Made by a program: the position numbers and the translations under genes
The notes under the pieces: generated by a model
Database searches by the model: none
What the model was told of the DNA's origin: nothing
What the model saw: the letters and a program-made list of their open reading frames with translations, nothing else
Source of the DNA: Scalesia atractyloides
Taxonomy: Eukaryota > Streptophyta > Magnoliopsida > Asterales > Asteraceae
Reading direction: 5' to 3'
DNA: 64,000 nt
Assembly (NCBI GenBank): GCA_947069175.1
Contig: CAMTDV010000027.1
Span: forward strand, 35,663,369 to 35,727,368
Shown: positions 1 to 10,447 of the stretch, piece after piece
How positions within the stretch are numbered: position 1 is the stretch's first letter
Layout of the letters: each line of letters opens with the position of its first letter

Positions 1-526
1 CATGATTCGTACGAAATAATATGAGTAACAAGTGTGTTACTTGTTTCGTACGAAAGAAGTATTTCGTACGAAACAGTGTCTCGTACAAAATCCTGGAGTT
101 GTGATTCGTGTGAAATAGTGTGTTCAGTATGTCTAGTCTCATATTTCGTACGAAACTGGACAGACACTATATAAGCAGACATGTACCTCTTAGTTGGGGG
201 TTGCCTATAGAACTAGTTGACTCGCGTGTGAGAGTTAGACTGACCAGACTGAAAGAACGGGCTAGCAAACTGATCTTTTGGTGAGATCTCTAAGTTAGCA
301 TTACTGGTGTAGACGAAGACACAAGAACACAGCAAGTTTGTTTGAGTCATATGAGCATTGTGTTTATATGTTTGTACTTGTTCTCAATCATTAATCAAGA
401 TAATGAATCTTTGGTTACCTCGTGTTCTTTACTTTGCCTTGGTTGCATGCACACTTGGATTCCGCACTCGTGTGTGTGTCATATGAACAAGGAACTGGTT
501 TAACACCATCCGCAGGTGGACCTACA
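1..526 (+). mobile_element. Partial LTR-like fragment with TTTCGTACGAAA palindromes
   Basis: No gene is supported. The first 160 bases hold four copies of the palindromic core TTCGTACGAA (near 7, 43, 64 and 147) and decayed versions (TCTCGTACAAAA, ATTCGTGTGAAA). A TATA-like ACTATATAAGCAGAC follows at about 167-181, then transcribed-looking sequence. This resembles U3 to R-U5 of a plus-oriented LTR whose left part is outside the window. The right edge is uncertain; TTTAACA near 505 and CCTACA at 526 are candidate ends. No primer-binding site follows, so it would be a 3' or solo LTR. It abuts the E1 env-like remnant. A short ORF at 422-658 crosses the boundary and is not credible. Confidence 0.35.
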
Positions 527-685
527 ATAAATATTAAGAGCATTCACATCGACACTTCTATATTAACAACAGTAAAACATCCTGGATCCACTGGCTTTAA
601 ATCGAGAAAATTCATACCCCTAACCAACTCAGGGTATTTAGCATCTCAGATCATTTGAATAAACCAAGGATATAAAAGAAACATA
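527..685 (-). pseudogene. E1 env-like gene, downstream fragment cut off by G1
   Basis: Read from 685 leftwards, this continues the minus-strand frame that stops at 22586 on the other side of G1. Short blocks FLLYP, a DAKYPEL-type motif and LKP match the corresponding stretch of the E3 env-like gene (FLLYPQF, DAHYPDL, LKP near 52580-52640). The shared ACATA target duplication falls in this codon run. An in-frame TGA and a second stop show decay. The function of the env-like protein is unknown. The fragment shows that G1 inserted into an existing E1 copy. Confidence 0.6.
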
Positions 686-870
686 TGTAACATTTGTCAA
701 AAACGGGTTTTCCAAACCCGCTTCGGTTGTAATCGAATATCAAGTTATAAATTTTTCGTTGCGTATTTATGTTTATCTTAATTTTAAACGATGCATAATT
801 AATTAACAAATTAGAATTTAAAATTTATAATTAATAAAAAGCGAAAAGAAAATAAATAAAAAAAGAAAAC

Positions 871-926
871 CGGCTGCCGGGATTCGAACCCGGGTCAGCC
901 GGGTGAGTCTAATGACTTAACACGCA
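871..926 (-). other. tRNA-like (Ser/Leu-type) module in G1 5' LTR, split by G1a
   Basis: On the minus strand the T-arm-like part carries the B-box GTTCGAATC inside GGGTTCGAATCCCGG. The remaining part, with the A-box TGGCGGAGTGG, lies at about 3569-3600 beyond the inserted G1a. The intact counterpart is at 20114-20193. The form CGGAGTGGTTATAAG recalls long-variable-arm tRNAs such as tRNA-Ser. It is probably tRNA-derived rather than a working tRNA gene. Confidence 0.6.
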
Positions 927-1950
927 TGTCACACCCCGACCCGCAGCGGAAAAGGTGATCGGGGCATGATTGGGTTATCATCAAAGCTCATGACATTTAT
1001 TTTAACGTTTCATATTCATTAAAACACTTTAATGAGAAATTACAATCAATATTACATCATGTCCTAAACATCAATCTAGGCTTCATTGTTTTCTTCTAAG
1101 GCATTTCCTATGTTTTCCTTGCTTCATCCTGTTCACCTGTATCATGTGTAAAAATGGTTTTTGGATCAACAAAAAGTTGGCGAGTGAATCCTATGAAAAA
1201 CATTTGAACAAGTTTATTTAATTGATTGTAAAACAAAGTGCGCAACCACACATGAGTAAAAATAGATGTAAACTTATTCACCAATCAATTAATATTAAAT
1301 AATACACACATGAACAATAATGGACCGTTTTGAGGCACGCGTTGCTCAACTCGTCTCTCACGAGGAACTGATGGGCCTAATGAATGATTTGCATAAACTT
1401 GACAATATAAAATATATAACTACAAACAATATAAACTAAATAATACACACACGAACAATAATGGATTTGTTTTGAGGCTCGCGTTGCTCAACTCGTCTCT
1501 CACGAGGAACTGATGGGCCTAATGAATGAATTGCATATAAATTGACAAAATGAAATACATGACTACAAGCAATATATATACAATCTAAGTTTAGATCACA
1601 ATACGGTATGACACAAGTTTAAATAAACGAGTTAATTTTTGTGACACATGACACACCCCAAAACGTGTAATTAAAAAGGGGAGTTGTAAGATTCACTCAC
1701 ATTGGGTGCGTTCGGTTGATAATGTTGAATGCATGCGAAGTTGGTTTTAACAACGAGTGAAACTAACCTAGATAAATAGCATTATGGTTCGGTAAGTAAA
1801 CGGATTTTATTAATCCATTTTAGTAGGATTGTTGGGTGTATTTTTGTGAGTTTAAGGCTATTTTCTAACCTTAAAAATGTTATTTTTAAGTATTTTTAAT
1901 TGATTTTTAATTAAAATAAATAAATAAAAAAATAAAAAAATGTCGACTTT

Positions 1951-1996
1951 TTGACCGTTGACCGTTGACCATTGACCATTGACTTTGACTGTTGAC
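1951..1996 (-). promoter_or_regulatory. TTGAC (W-box-like) cluster in G1a
   Basis: Seven TTGAC cores occur in 46 bp on the plus strand, most continuing as TTGACC. TTGAC[CT] is the known core of plant WRKY sites. Related clusters of GTCAA, the same site in LTR-sense orientation, occur in the G1 LTRs. Binding is inferred only from motif density. Confidence 0.45.
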
Positions 1997-2016
1997 CGGT
2001 TCGTATGTGAAATTGT

Positions 2017-2602
2017 TTGCACCGGGTGAGGCTCGAACCCGAGACCTCCCGTACGCGTGCACGCAGCTCTACCAACTGAGCTACGTGTCTAACCCGAAAT
2101 ATTTCTGTTTTTAATTATATTTATATATTAATTGAATTAAACAGAAAATCATTTATTTTAAAAACAATTTTAAAGCATCGAACCGGGGCGCTCCACAGGT
2201 CTCGAACCCGGGACCTATGAGTTGAGTTAACACACAGTCCACCGCTGGACTGTGAGTCTAACTTGTTAAATAAACCGATTTTTATTATACTTATATACAA
2301 ACTAAATATTTTCATTTATGTCTTAAATAAAAAGTTTAATAATTGTCCGGACTGGTGTGGTAGCCCGGACTCGAACTCGTGTCATGTGATTAAACATTCA
2401 CACAGTCCACCACTGGACTGTGTGTCTATCTTGGTTATTATTCCGGTTATTATTAAACTTAACATCTTACGCAGTGACTCCGGTTCGGTTAAAAAAAAGG
2501 AACATTTTTATTAGGGCGAAGGTGCGTGGGACAAGATTCGAACTCGAGATGTAAGCGTGTTTAATGTGCACACAGTCCACCGCTGGACTGTGTGTCTAAC
2601 CC
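2017..2602 (-). repeat. Tandem 169-bp units, each with a tRNA-like module (four copies)
   Basis: Equivalent CTAAC-type anchors lie at 2089, 2258, 2426 and 2596, giving spacings of 169, 168 and 170 bp. On the minus strand each unit starts near GTTAGACAC and carries an A-box-like arm and a B-box-like arm, followed by an AT-rich spacer. The unit nearest 2017-2095 has TAGCTCAGTTGGTAGAGC, a canonical D-arm as in tRNA-Lys, and B-box GTTCGAGCC. The other three have the 6-bp D-arm-like hairpin AGTCCA-GNGG-TGGACT or close variants and B-boxes such as GTTCGAGAC, GTTCGAATC and GTTCGAGTC. Acceptor stems are not well paired, so mature tRNA is unlikely. Confidence 0.75.
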
Positions 2603-3298
2603 GAGTTATATCGTGATTTTAATTATATATATAGACAACTGAAACTTCGTCTTCTTCGTTAATCTTAACCAGAATCGGAAGTCCGACTGGTTCGAAGTTT
2701 TAATCAAGTTCGTTAGTGTGTTATGATTAATTACAGGTGAGATAAATAAAAAGAATGAAAAATTGAGCGTAAATTATACCGACTGGACTCTTCTGTTTCT
2801 CCGGCGAAACTCCGGTGACAGCAGAAACTTCCGGCGACGTATGTCTTACGGCAGAGAGTCTTCAACGAGCTTGAGATAAATGTGGGTGACTTCGGTATAA
2901 GCTCTGGGGGTTCAGTAAGGCTCAGAAGTAAAGGGCTTGGTTTTCCGGCGAGGTACAGAACTTTTCCGGCGAGTGGAATTACGTCGGGTAAAGGTGTGAT
3001 TGTGAGCGAAAAAGCTAACAGAGGTTAGAGGGGGTATTTATAAGGCAGGTCATCGATGAATTTGGTCCGATTTCCGACTTGATTCGTCGGTTAGAAACTT
3101 TCCGGCGGTTATAACTTGTGTCGCGGACTCAGGCGTCGGTTATAACCGATGTAGTGATTAAGGTTTACGTTATAACTGAAGAAACCGTCCAATCTCGCGA
3201 GATCGCCTGGATTTCCGACGACTGAAATTGGGCGCGTCGTTATTTGAATTCGAGGTTCATGTTATGAATTAATTGTTTCCATTTATGAACAAGAAACA

Positions 3299-3380
3299 TG
3301 AGTGGCGCAGTGGTTTGATGGATGAGTGTTAAGTCACTTGACTCGCTGGCTGACCCGGGTTCGAAACCCGGCAGCACTAA
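3299..3380 (+). other. tRNA-like (Ser/Leu-type) module in G1a
   Basis: The plus strand carries GAGTGGCGCAGTGG (A-box TGGCGCAGTGG) and, about 60 bp on, ACCCGGGTTCGAAACCCGGC with B-box GTTCGAAAC and a perfect T-arm-like stem. Length and arms resemble a class II tRNA gene. It lies opposite in strand to the LTR and to the 169-bp units, matching the arrangement in G1. Confidence 0.6.
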
Positions 3381-4425
3381 TTTATTTTTAAATCACTATT
3401 TTTAAGACTTTTTCAAATATAAATTTTATATTCCAATATATTTATTAATTATGTATCGTTTAAAATTATTTTGGGCATTAAATACGCAATGAAATTTTTA
3501 ACTGATTGTTCGGTTAATAAACGGAGCGGGTTTGGTAAAATCCGTTTTTTGACGGATGTTACAACGCACACTTATAACCACTCCGCCACTTGGTGTTTTC
3601 TGTTAGTTCTAGGAATCAATTAAGTCATAACTTCAATCGCGAATCAACCTGGTTACGCCATCTGAAACAGTAACCGGCTTCCAAACGTCCAAAAACGTTT
3701 GAGTGATCGCGGTTTTCTGATAATAACCGATACACCGACATTTTTAATCAATTCTGTCTTGAATGGACTTGAATTCAAGTGATGTTCGGTTTTATAACCG
3801 AAAACATTCATTTCTTGATTTACTTCAACAAAAGCTTCATCTCGTGACTCAATTACATTCCCAGAACTTTTATTCTCACGTTTACTCTAGTTTCTGATCT
3901 TCGGAATTGCTTTTTGAACTCGCCGGAAAACCGTGTCTTCCATCAAATCAGTAAGTTTCTCAATTCTTTCATCGTCTATCAGTTGTTAAGCTTTTGCTAA
4001 CTCAAACCCTTCAATCAGAATCAGTTTCAGACGACGATATCGGATAATTAAATCTCGCCGGAAAACTTCTGAAAGTTCCCAATTCTCGCTGTGAAACGGT
4101 ATAGCCTTTTAAACCTTCTGGTAATTCTTGTTCAGTGCTTCAATTCCGCATCTAGCTAATCAAAATTGTTAATTTGTCCGCTCAGACGATATCCATAAAA
4201 ACAGAGCCGACGACTTCGCCGGAATTCTGAGAAAGATCATTTCTCCGGTATGTTTACTTCCAAAATCTTCTCTGCCATTTCATTTTAGTCATTTGAATGT
4301 TTGTCAATCGAATTAAACAAGAAACAGTAAAGAAATCGTTATCTGTAATATTGTAACGAAGAAGATGAAGTTAGGTTGTTTATAAGTTTAATATAAATTG
4401 GATATTATCTCGGGTTAGACACACA

Positions 4426-4477
4426 GTCAAACAGTCAACAGTCCCGGTCAACGGTCAATGGTCAACGCAAAAGTCAA
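4426..4477 (+). promoter_or_regulatory. GTCAA (reverse W-box core) cluster in G1 5' LTR
   Basis: Six GTCAA cores occur in 52 bp (4426, 4434, 4447, 4454, 4461, 4473). The matching 3' LTR segment has five, one having changed to GTCTT. The cluster directly follows the point where the 169-bp array has been deleted. Confidence 0.4.
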
Positions 4478-5554
4478 CATTTTTTTTATATTTTTATTTA
4501 TTTATTTAATTTAAAAATCAATTAAAAATACTTAAAAATAATGTTTTTAAAGATAGAAAATAGCCTTAAACTCACAAAAATATATCTAAAAATCCTATTA
4601 AAATTATTAATAAAATCCACTCATTTACTATACCTTCCGTTATTATTTAGGTTAGTTAATCCTCGTTGATCAATCCTCCAAACTCGTGCGCATTTCATCA
4701 TCTTCAACCGAACGCACCCATTGTGAGTGAATCTCTACAAATTCCCCGTTTTAATAACGTTTTTGGGGTGTATCATGTGTCTGGTCATTTATTATATTTA
4801 AATCATTATGCATCCATCATATCCATGAACTAATGTGTATTCAACATGTATCAATTGTTTGTGTGGTTATTGTTTAGTTTAAATTATCATTTTTCAGTAT
4901 ATACATTATCATAGGCTGCCGCTCCCCATTACATTATGAGCGTTGAGCTGTTCCCCATTACATTATGAGCGTGAACCAGGCGTTGCCAACATACGATCGG
5001 CTCCGTTTGATTGAGCCTTGATCGCACAGACATTTATCATAGGCCGTCCGTTCCGCATTACATTATGAGTGTGAACGTGACGTTGCCAACATATACATTT
5101 TCATTCATGTTATATATTCATGCAAGTCGGTTGGTTATTGTATGTTATTATTTGTTGTTGTTATTGTTATTGTATGATTTAATTACATTTGTTCACATAT
5201 GATTATTGCACAATTTTTCATGATAAAGATGACAAGGAATCAATAATAAATGTTTTTCTAACAAGGTTTACTCGCCAACTTATGTTGACCCAAAAACCCC
5301 TATTTTTACACATGATACAGGTGATCCAGCTGTAACAAGAAACACGTAGGATTGGCTTAGAAGAATAAACTGGTTTAGAGCTTGGATTGTTTAGTTGATT
5401 ATTTTTCTTTGTATTTGTATGAACATGTTTGGAATATTGAGGATGTAATTTTGACTTTAATAAATATGAAACATATTAGTAAATATCATGAGCTTTGGTG
5501 ATAACCCAATTATGCCCCGACTCTTATTCCGCTGCGGGTCGGGGTGTGACAGAT

Positions 5555-5567
5555 TGGTATCAGAGCC
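5555..5567 (+). other. G1 primer-binding site
   Basis: TGGTATCAGAGCC begins three bases after the LTR end (TGACA, then GAT). It is complementary to the 3' end of plant initiator tRNA-Met, the usual primer for these elements. Confidence 0.92.
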
Positions 5568-6364
5568 AAGACTATAGGGATATAGGATAGGTTATTAGAC
5601 CCTTAGAGCCTATACTATAGTCAATTAGAAATTTTTAAGATTTTGTGTGTTACATGCAAAATTCATGATGTTTATATGTTTTATGTTTAATGTTACATTC
5701 AATGTTATGCAAGCATGTTCATAAGTACATATTATTATATAATGCCTATCATGAATCATATTCTCATAACATATCATATCCATGCGAGCACACACCACAT
5801 CATTTTCATAATTGTTTTTGCAATAATTTTTGTATTTTCAAATCACATCAAAGTGAGTTCTCATGACGGGCATGTAGTAACTGGAAGGGTACAAGTACTG
5901 GTAGTCGGAACGTCCTGTCTAGGCTGGCATTCGTATAAATCCAAAATAAAGGACCAGTTTGCCTACCTGGGGACTAACGATGAGAGTACGAAGTACCTAT
6001 TAGGCCAAAGCATGCTATACCAAACGTCGTGTGAGCTAACCCCACTTTGAGTTGTCATTGTGTCTACACCTGGACACATTCCGACCATACATCTCGTAAA
6101 CATATTTCGTGGTTTTCATTCGGGTAATGCGAGTGTTAAACCGCCAATACTAATGTGAATCCTACCAAGCCAATAGTCATGGTGGCCCACATGACTATAC
6201 AGGTGAAGGTATGGGGGACATTTGAGGCCCAACATGAGCAAACCCAAGACATCCTATGGATGTAGTTGCATTATTGATATTTATGTTATTTTCATTTTCT
6301 TTAAGACACATGACACCTAAAAAGACTCTATAAACTCACAATCTTCTTATGTATGTTCCTATAG
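5568..6364 (+). other. G1 untranslated leader, no convincing gene
   Basis: About 800 bp lie between the PBS and the gag start. A 111-codon ORF at 5715-6050 is present but has low-complexity, AT-driven composition at its N-terminus and resembles no family I know. The segment is treated as leader. Confidence 0.5.
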
Positions 6365-7477
6365 ATGTCGGCTAGACAACAACGAGGGGGTAGAAGATCA
6401 GGAAGGTCACACGAACGCTTGGCCACTCAAATCGCAAAACAAATGGCCGCGGTGCTTCCTGACATTGTGGTTCAAGTACAACAAGCTCTCGCCACGAATC
6501 CCACCAATCCTCCCCAGCAAGAAGACCAGAACATCGGCAACCCTCCTACCAAAAAGTGTTCATATAAACATTTCAAGTCTTGCGATCCTCCGAAATTTGA
6601 AGGGACCGAAGGTGTCACTGCTCTCCTCCAATGGTTTGAGGAAATGGAAACACCTTCCTCAACTGCGATTGTCCCGAGGATCGCAAGGTACGATACGCAA
6701 CCGGGAGACTATTTGGGGTAGCTCTTACCTGGTGGAATACTGAAAAGGGTAAGAGGGGAATCGAGGATGCAATGGCCTTAACGTGGGAGGAGTTAAGGGA
6801 AATCATGACGAGACGATTCTGTCCTAGAAGTGAGATTAAAAAGTTAGAGGATGAATTCATTCATTGAAGCAAAAGGAGGGAGATCATACTTCCTACAACA
6901 AGAGGTTCTTAGAGTTGAAGCAAATGGTCCCTAACTTGTTCACCCCAGTTTACCGCTTAGTCGAGCATTATATTCGAGGTCTTCCTTCGAAAATTCAAGA
7001 TTCAGTTCTCAGCACTTCGCCAGCAACACTTGAAGCTGCTATGGAACTAGCTACTGAACTGACCGAGAATCGAATTCGCAACGGTAAATTTAAAGAGGAG
7101 AAAAAGAAAGCCCCCGTTGAGGGCCAAACTTCAAACCATTCCACCTCCTCCTCTAAGTTTGCTAACAATAGGAAACGTAACACCAGAAACTTCGTTGTCA
7201 CACAAACCAATTTCCCTATCCCTGTTACACCCATTACCCAAGTTGCCCCCTCACCTGCACCATATAAAAGGCCATACTCTGGCCCATTACCAAAATGCAA
7301 CCGTTGCCAATACCAACACTTTCCTGATCATCCCTGCCAACATTGCACCGGCTGTGGTCGCGCAGGTCATACTGTTCAAACCTGTCGCATACCTCAGCGA
7401 ACGAACCGCCACCAGCCCTCAACCCAAACCCACCATCAAATAATGGGTCAAGCCCAACAACCCCTACTACTACCACC
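6365..7477 (+). pseudogene. gag: G1 gag, frameshifted and cut by G2
   Basis: Gag forms the particle and binds RNA. The start at 6365 gives an Arg/Gly-rich N-terminus, then the CDPPKFEGTEG motif and QWFEEME that open the retrotransposon capsid domain. A frameshift near 6650 moves the continuation, which contains TWWN and a FCPRSE motif, into another frame, and a TGA follows near 6866. From 6864 the frame covers the C-terminal capsid (YIRGLP) and a Lys-rich linker. A zinc knuckle of C-x2-C-x4-H-x4-C form, CTGCGRAGHTVQTC, sits near 7350-7390. Coding stops at the G2 insertion at 7478. Confidence 0.85.
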
Positions 7478-10278
7478 TGTGACATCCCGGTTTTTCAGAT
7501 ATCTTAAACGCACTACTTCACGGTTATTCATTCCTACGCTAAATTGATTCGGAGATTTAATTTACACGCTTGAAATAATTACGCTAACTTTGTGAACTTA
7601 TCAAGTGAACTACGTGCTATGTGTATTAAACGTTTATAAGTTCGGTGAGTTATTATGTTATGTTTTGATTTCGTGATTTTTAGTTATAAAAATATATATA
7701 TAGTAAATATATAGACGAATCGAACCGAGCCGCAAAACGAGTCGACCTCATTTCCTTGCGACTCAAGGAGTTAAGCAAAACTTGAGGCTCAAGTTAAAGA
7801 CCCAAACCACCCCACCCAAACCCTTTGCAGCCGCAAGACTCAAACCGCCCAAACCCTTCTCCTTTTCTTTCCCCACCCACACTATATATAGATAAGCATG
7901 CATGAGAATGGTTAACAAAAAAAAAGGAAACCCTAGCACCCCAAGAAGCAGCCGACGGCAGCCTTCCCACTCTTCCTCTCGGTCGCGGCAGCCTTCTCCT
8001 CATTCCCTCTCTCGGTCGCGATCCCCTTGATTACCCGAATCGATTTCCAATCTCGTTCCCGGTGCGTTAATCCTCATTGTTAAAGGTTAGGGTTTGTCAT
8101 TGTTTTGCAAAGTCATACTAGGGTTTATAAACTCTTGATCATGCTTGTATGTAATGGTAGAATCATTATTATGAAAGTGTATGATGTTTAGTTCGATAAA
8201 TTATGCGAGTTTGCGATTATGATGATTAGTTGGAATCAAGAATCATTAGGCTGCGTTTTGTGATAAAAACCATATATTATGATTAGGGTTTGCATGAATA
8301 TGATGTACATGAGGATATATGATTGATAAATCTGTTCTTAATCGTTTATATTTAACGTCTCGATTGTTTAAGCGTGTTATATTGCGAAAAAATGTTGAAA
8401 TCAGGATGCTGAATGGTGTTTACAGCCAACTTCAACTGGCTGCAACTTGGTTATTATTTATCGAAAAACGGATTTTCAGAAGCCCAAAACGTATTTTTTA
8501 AAAACGCTTCTAATGGCGCTAGATTCATATTTTTCTGAGGTTGTTTGATATTTTTAAGTGGCCAATTAAGTGCAGTAACTGAAGCTGTGAAAAGTCTGAA
8601 AATTTGTTAGTTGTTTATCGAGTCGGATCTCATAATCTGTAGAGAGTCGAATCACGAAATTTGTATAGAAACTGGAGATGGAAATTTCCGGGAAACTCCC
8701 ACTGGAATTTTGTTAATTGGATGAACGGTGATTTTTAAATAAATTCTCCCGTGGACTGCAGTCAGAAAGCGACGAATCTGACTGCAGCCTAGTATATTAA
8801 TAATTATGAATAATTCCTAAAGTGTTAGGACTTGAAAAATTTACATAAAATTCTATAGTTAATTTTTCACCTTCTGTAAAAAAATTGGAATTTTTGGAAC
8901 GTTGGAACTATTTTATAAAAATCCTCGAAAACAGCCTAATTATGAGTATACAAGCTGAAACTTGATAACTTGCGAATGTGTGTACCAAAGTGTTGCATGG
9001 ATTGAATTGTGTTCATGATAGGTTGTTTTGATCACTATGTTGGTATGATGATGCTTGCATGCATGATTGGGTTTTAGGATTTGTTATTGTGTGTACCGCA
9101 TTGTGTGTTAGTTATGTGTAGGGTTTGTATTGGTGTGTTCACACACTAACTTTAAATCAATTGACTTGTTAGGACGCAATTAACGGTCCCATCATTTGCT
9201 ACTTCTATGTTACACTAACCGAGCAACTAAAGGTGAGTTCACGGCCCCTAATTTTATCCGGTTTTAAACAACAGGGGGAGAAACATGTATACACTCTACA
9301 ACTCTATCTCTTTACATTATACGAAATTAACGTCATTAAACTATTCGGTAACTAAGTTAATGTTAATGTACGTTATGGTCACTAAGCAGCTATATCACAC
9401 AAGTCCTCGACAAACTCTCGGATCGTTAGTATTGGGTTAGATAGCGGGGAAATTATAAGTAGTACTACTGGGCCCGACAAGCCCCACCCGAGCTAGTCGC
9501 GCTAGCCAACCGGGTATGGTCAACGGGTGAATAATCTGGCCTAACTTCGCCATGGTCAGTGATAGGCCTGGCAACACGGAGGCACAACAGTCAGCTTCGA
9601 TCGCGAACACTTACATGACATAACTTTAGGCTCGCTACCTACATGTTAACATTGAACTTAATTACGAATCAACAATATTATTCCGGGTTAGGATAATGGA
9701 ACCAACAACATTATTATTCCGGGTTAGGAATAATGGAACATCATTATTGTTCCGGGTAAGCAATAATGGAACCATCAGTATTAACCCGCGTTGAGAATAA
9801 TGGAATTAAATCGTTATCCCGGGTTAGGGATAATGGGGGAAACAAACTTATAACCGAACAAATGAACTTATGAAAACCTGTGAACTCACTCTTCTTTAAT
9901 GTTGACACTTGTTTCTTTACATGTTTCTCAGGACACTAGGAGCTCTAGGTGCACTCACTTGCATTGATCAAGACATCTTTTTATCGAGTCTCATTTATGA
10001 ATATTGTTTGGGTTTTTCTTTAGTTTTGGCGTTTGTGTTGGCGGTCGTTCCTTTACCTTACTTTAATGCTTCCGCTCAACTTTAAAAACTAATGCTTCCG
10101 CTAAACATTGAAACCAAACTAAGACAATTTAAAATTAACTATGAATGGTTAAACAAATGATTTTGGAAAACGTATAAACAAATCATATAGAGTCGTTCGA
10201 CGTTACTAGTGTCTCAGATTCTGGTTTGTTCACACGCCTCGCGGTAAAACTCCACAAGTGGAAATTGAGGGTGTGACA
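7478..10278 (+). repeat. G2 5' LTR
   Basis: A 2801-bp LTR running from TGTGACATCC to TGTGACA. A TATA-like ACTATATATAGATAAGC lies at about 7881-7897, with CT-rich sequence downstream. Small ORFs inside (for example 7794-8003 on the minus strand and 8319-8501) show no family signature; the first recurs in the 3' LTR simply because the LTRs are copies. Confidence 0.9.
9657..9835 (+). repeat. Tandem hairpin repeats in G2 5' LTR
   Basis: Five or so imperfect units of the form ATTATTCCGGGTTAGG-ATAATGGAACC occur in tandem. Each unit folds back because ATTAT-CC pairs with GG-ATAAT around GGTTA. The 3' LTR copy is at 18415-18595, with point differences between units. Confidence 0.7.
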
Positions 10279-10281
10279 GAT

Positions 10282-10294
10282 TGGTATCAGAGCC
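10282..10294 (+). other. G2 primer-binding site
   Basis: TGGTATCAGAGCC lies three bases after the LTR end, complementary to initiator tRNA-Met. Confidence 0.92.
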
Positions 10295-10447
10295 TCTAGC
10301 CATAGAGAACCAGGTTTGCATTAAAAGTAGACCTAAACTATAGCTGATTTCACGACACTAGACTTGGTTTGGCACTGAACTGTTATATCTTGTTATGTGT
10401 TGTACCATAACTGTGTTATGAAAAATATGAATGCATAATTGAAATGA

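Larger units (their letters stand above)
927..3563 (-). mobile_element. G1a: reverse-oriented solo LTR of a G1-related Gypsy family
   Basis: This 2637-bp unit begins TGTCACACCCCGACC and ends GGATGTTACA on the plus strand, the reverse complement of G1-like LTR ends. The duplication ACGCA flanks it at 922-926 and 3564-3568. There is no PBS, polypurine tract or coding sequence, so it is a solo LTR. It contains four 169-bp tRNA-like units, a separate Ser/Leu-like module, a TTGAC cluster, and a motif (GAGGCNCGCGTTGCTCAAC) present twice about 120 bp apart at 1321-1560. A minus-strand TATAAATA at 3035-3042 may be its core promoter. It was probably left by recombination between the two LTRs of a full element. 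Confidence 0.85.
686..5551 (+). repeat. G1 5' LTR (contains nested solo LTR G1a)
   Basis: Without the nested 2637 bp and its 5-bp target copy, this LTR is 2224 bp against 2656 bp for the 3' partner. Most of the difference is one deletion: the tRNA-like 169-bp array at 21043-21465 of the 3' LTR is absent here, with GTC shared at the breakpoint (GACACACAGTC runs directly into AAACAGTCAACAG near 4427). The remaining sequence is colinear with the 3' LTR. It includes a short repeat containing CCATTACATTATGAGCG at 4917-5092. Confidence 0.9.

Noticed and set aside
422..658. 78-codon plus-strand ORF
   Set aside because: It crosses from LTR-like sequence into the reverse strand of E1 env-like coding DNA; no family signature.
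5715..6050. 111-codon ORF in the G1 leader
   Set aside because: AT-driven residues and no recognisable domain; no comparable ORF in the G2 leader position.
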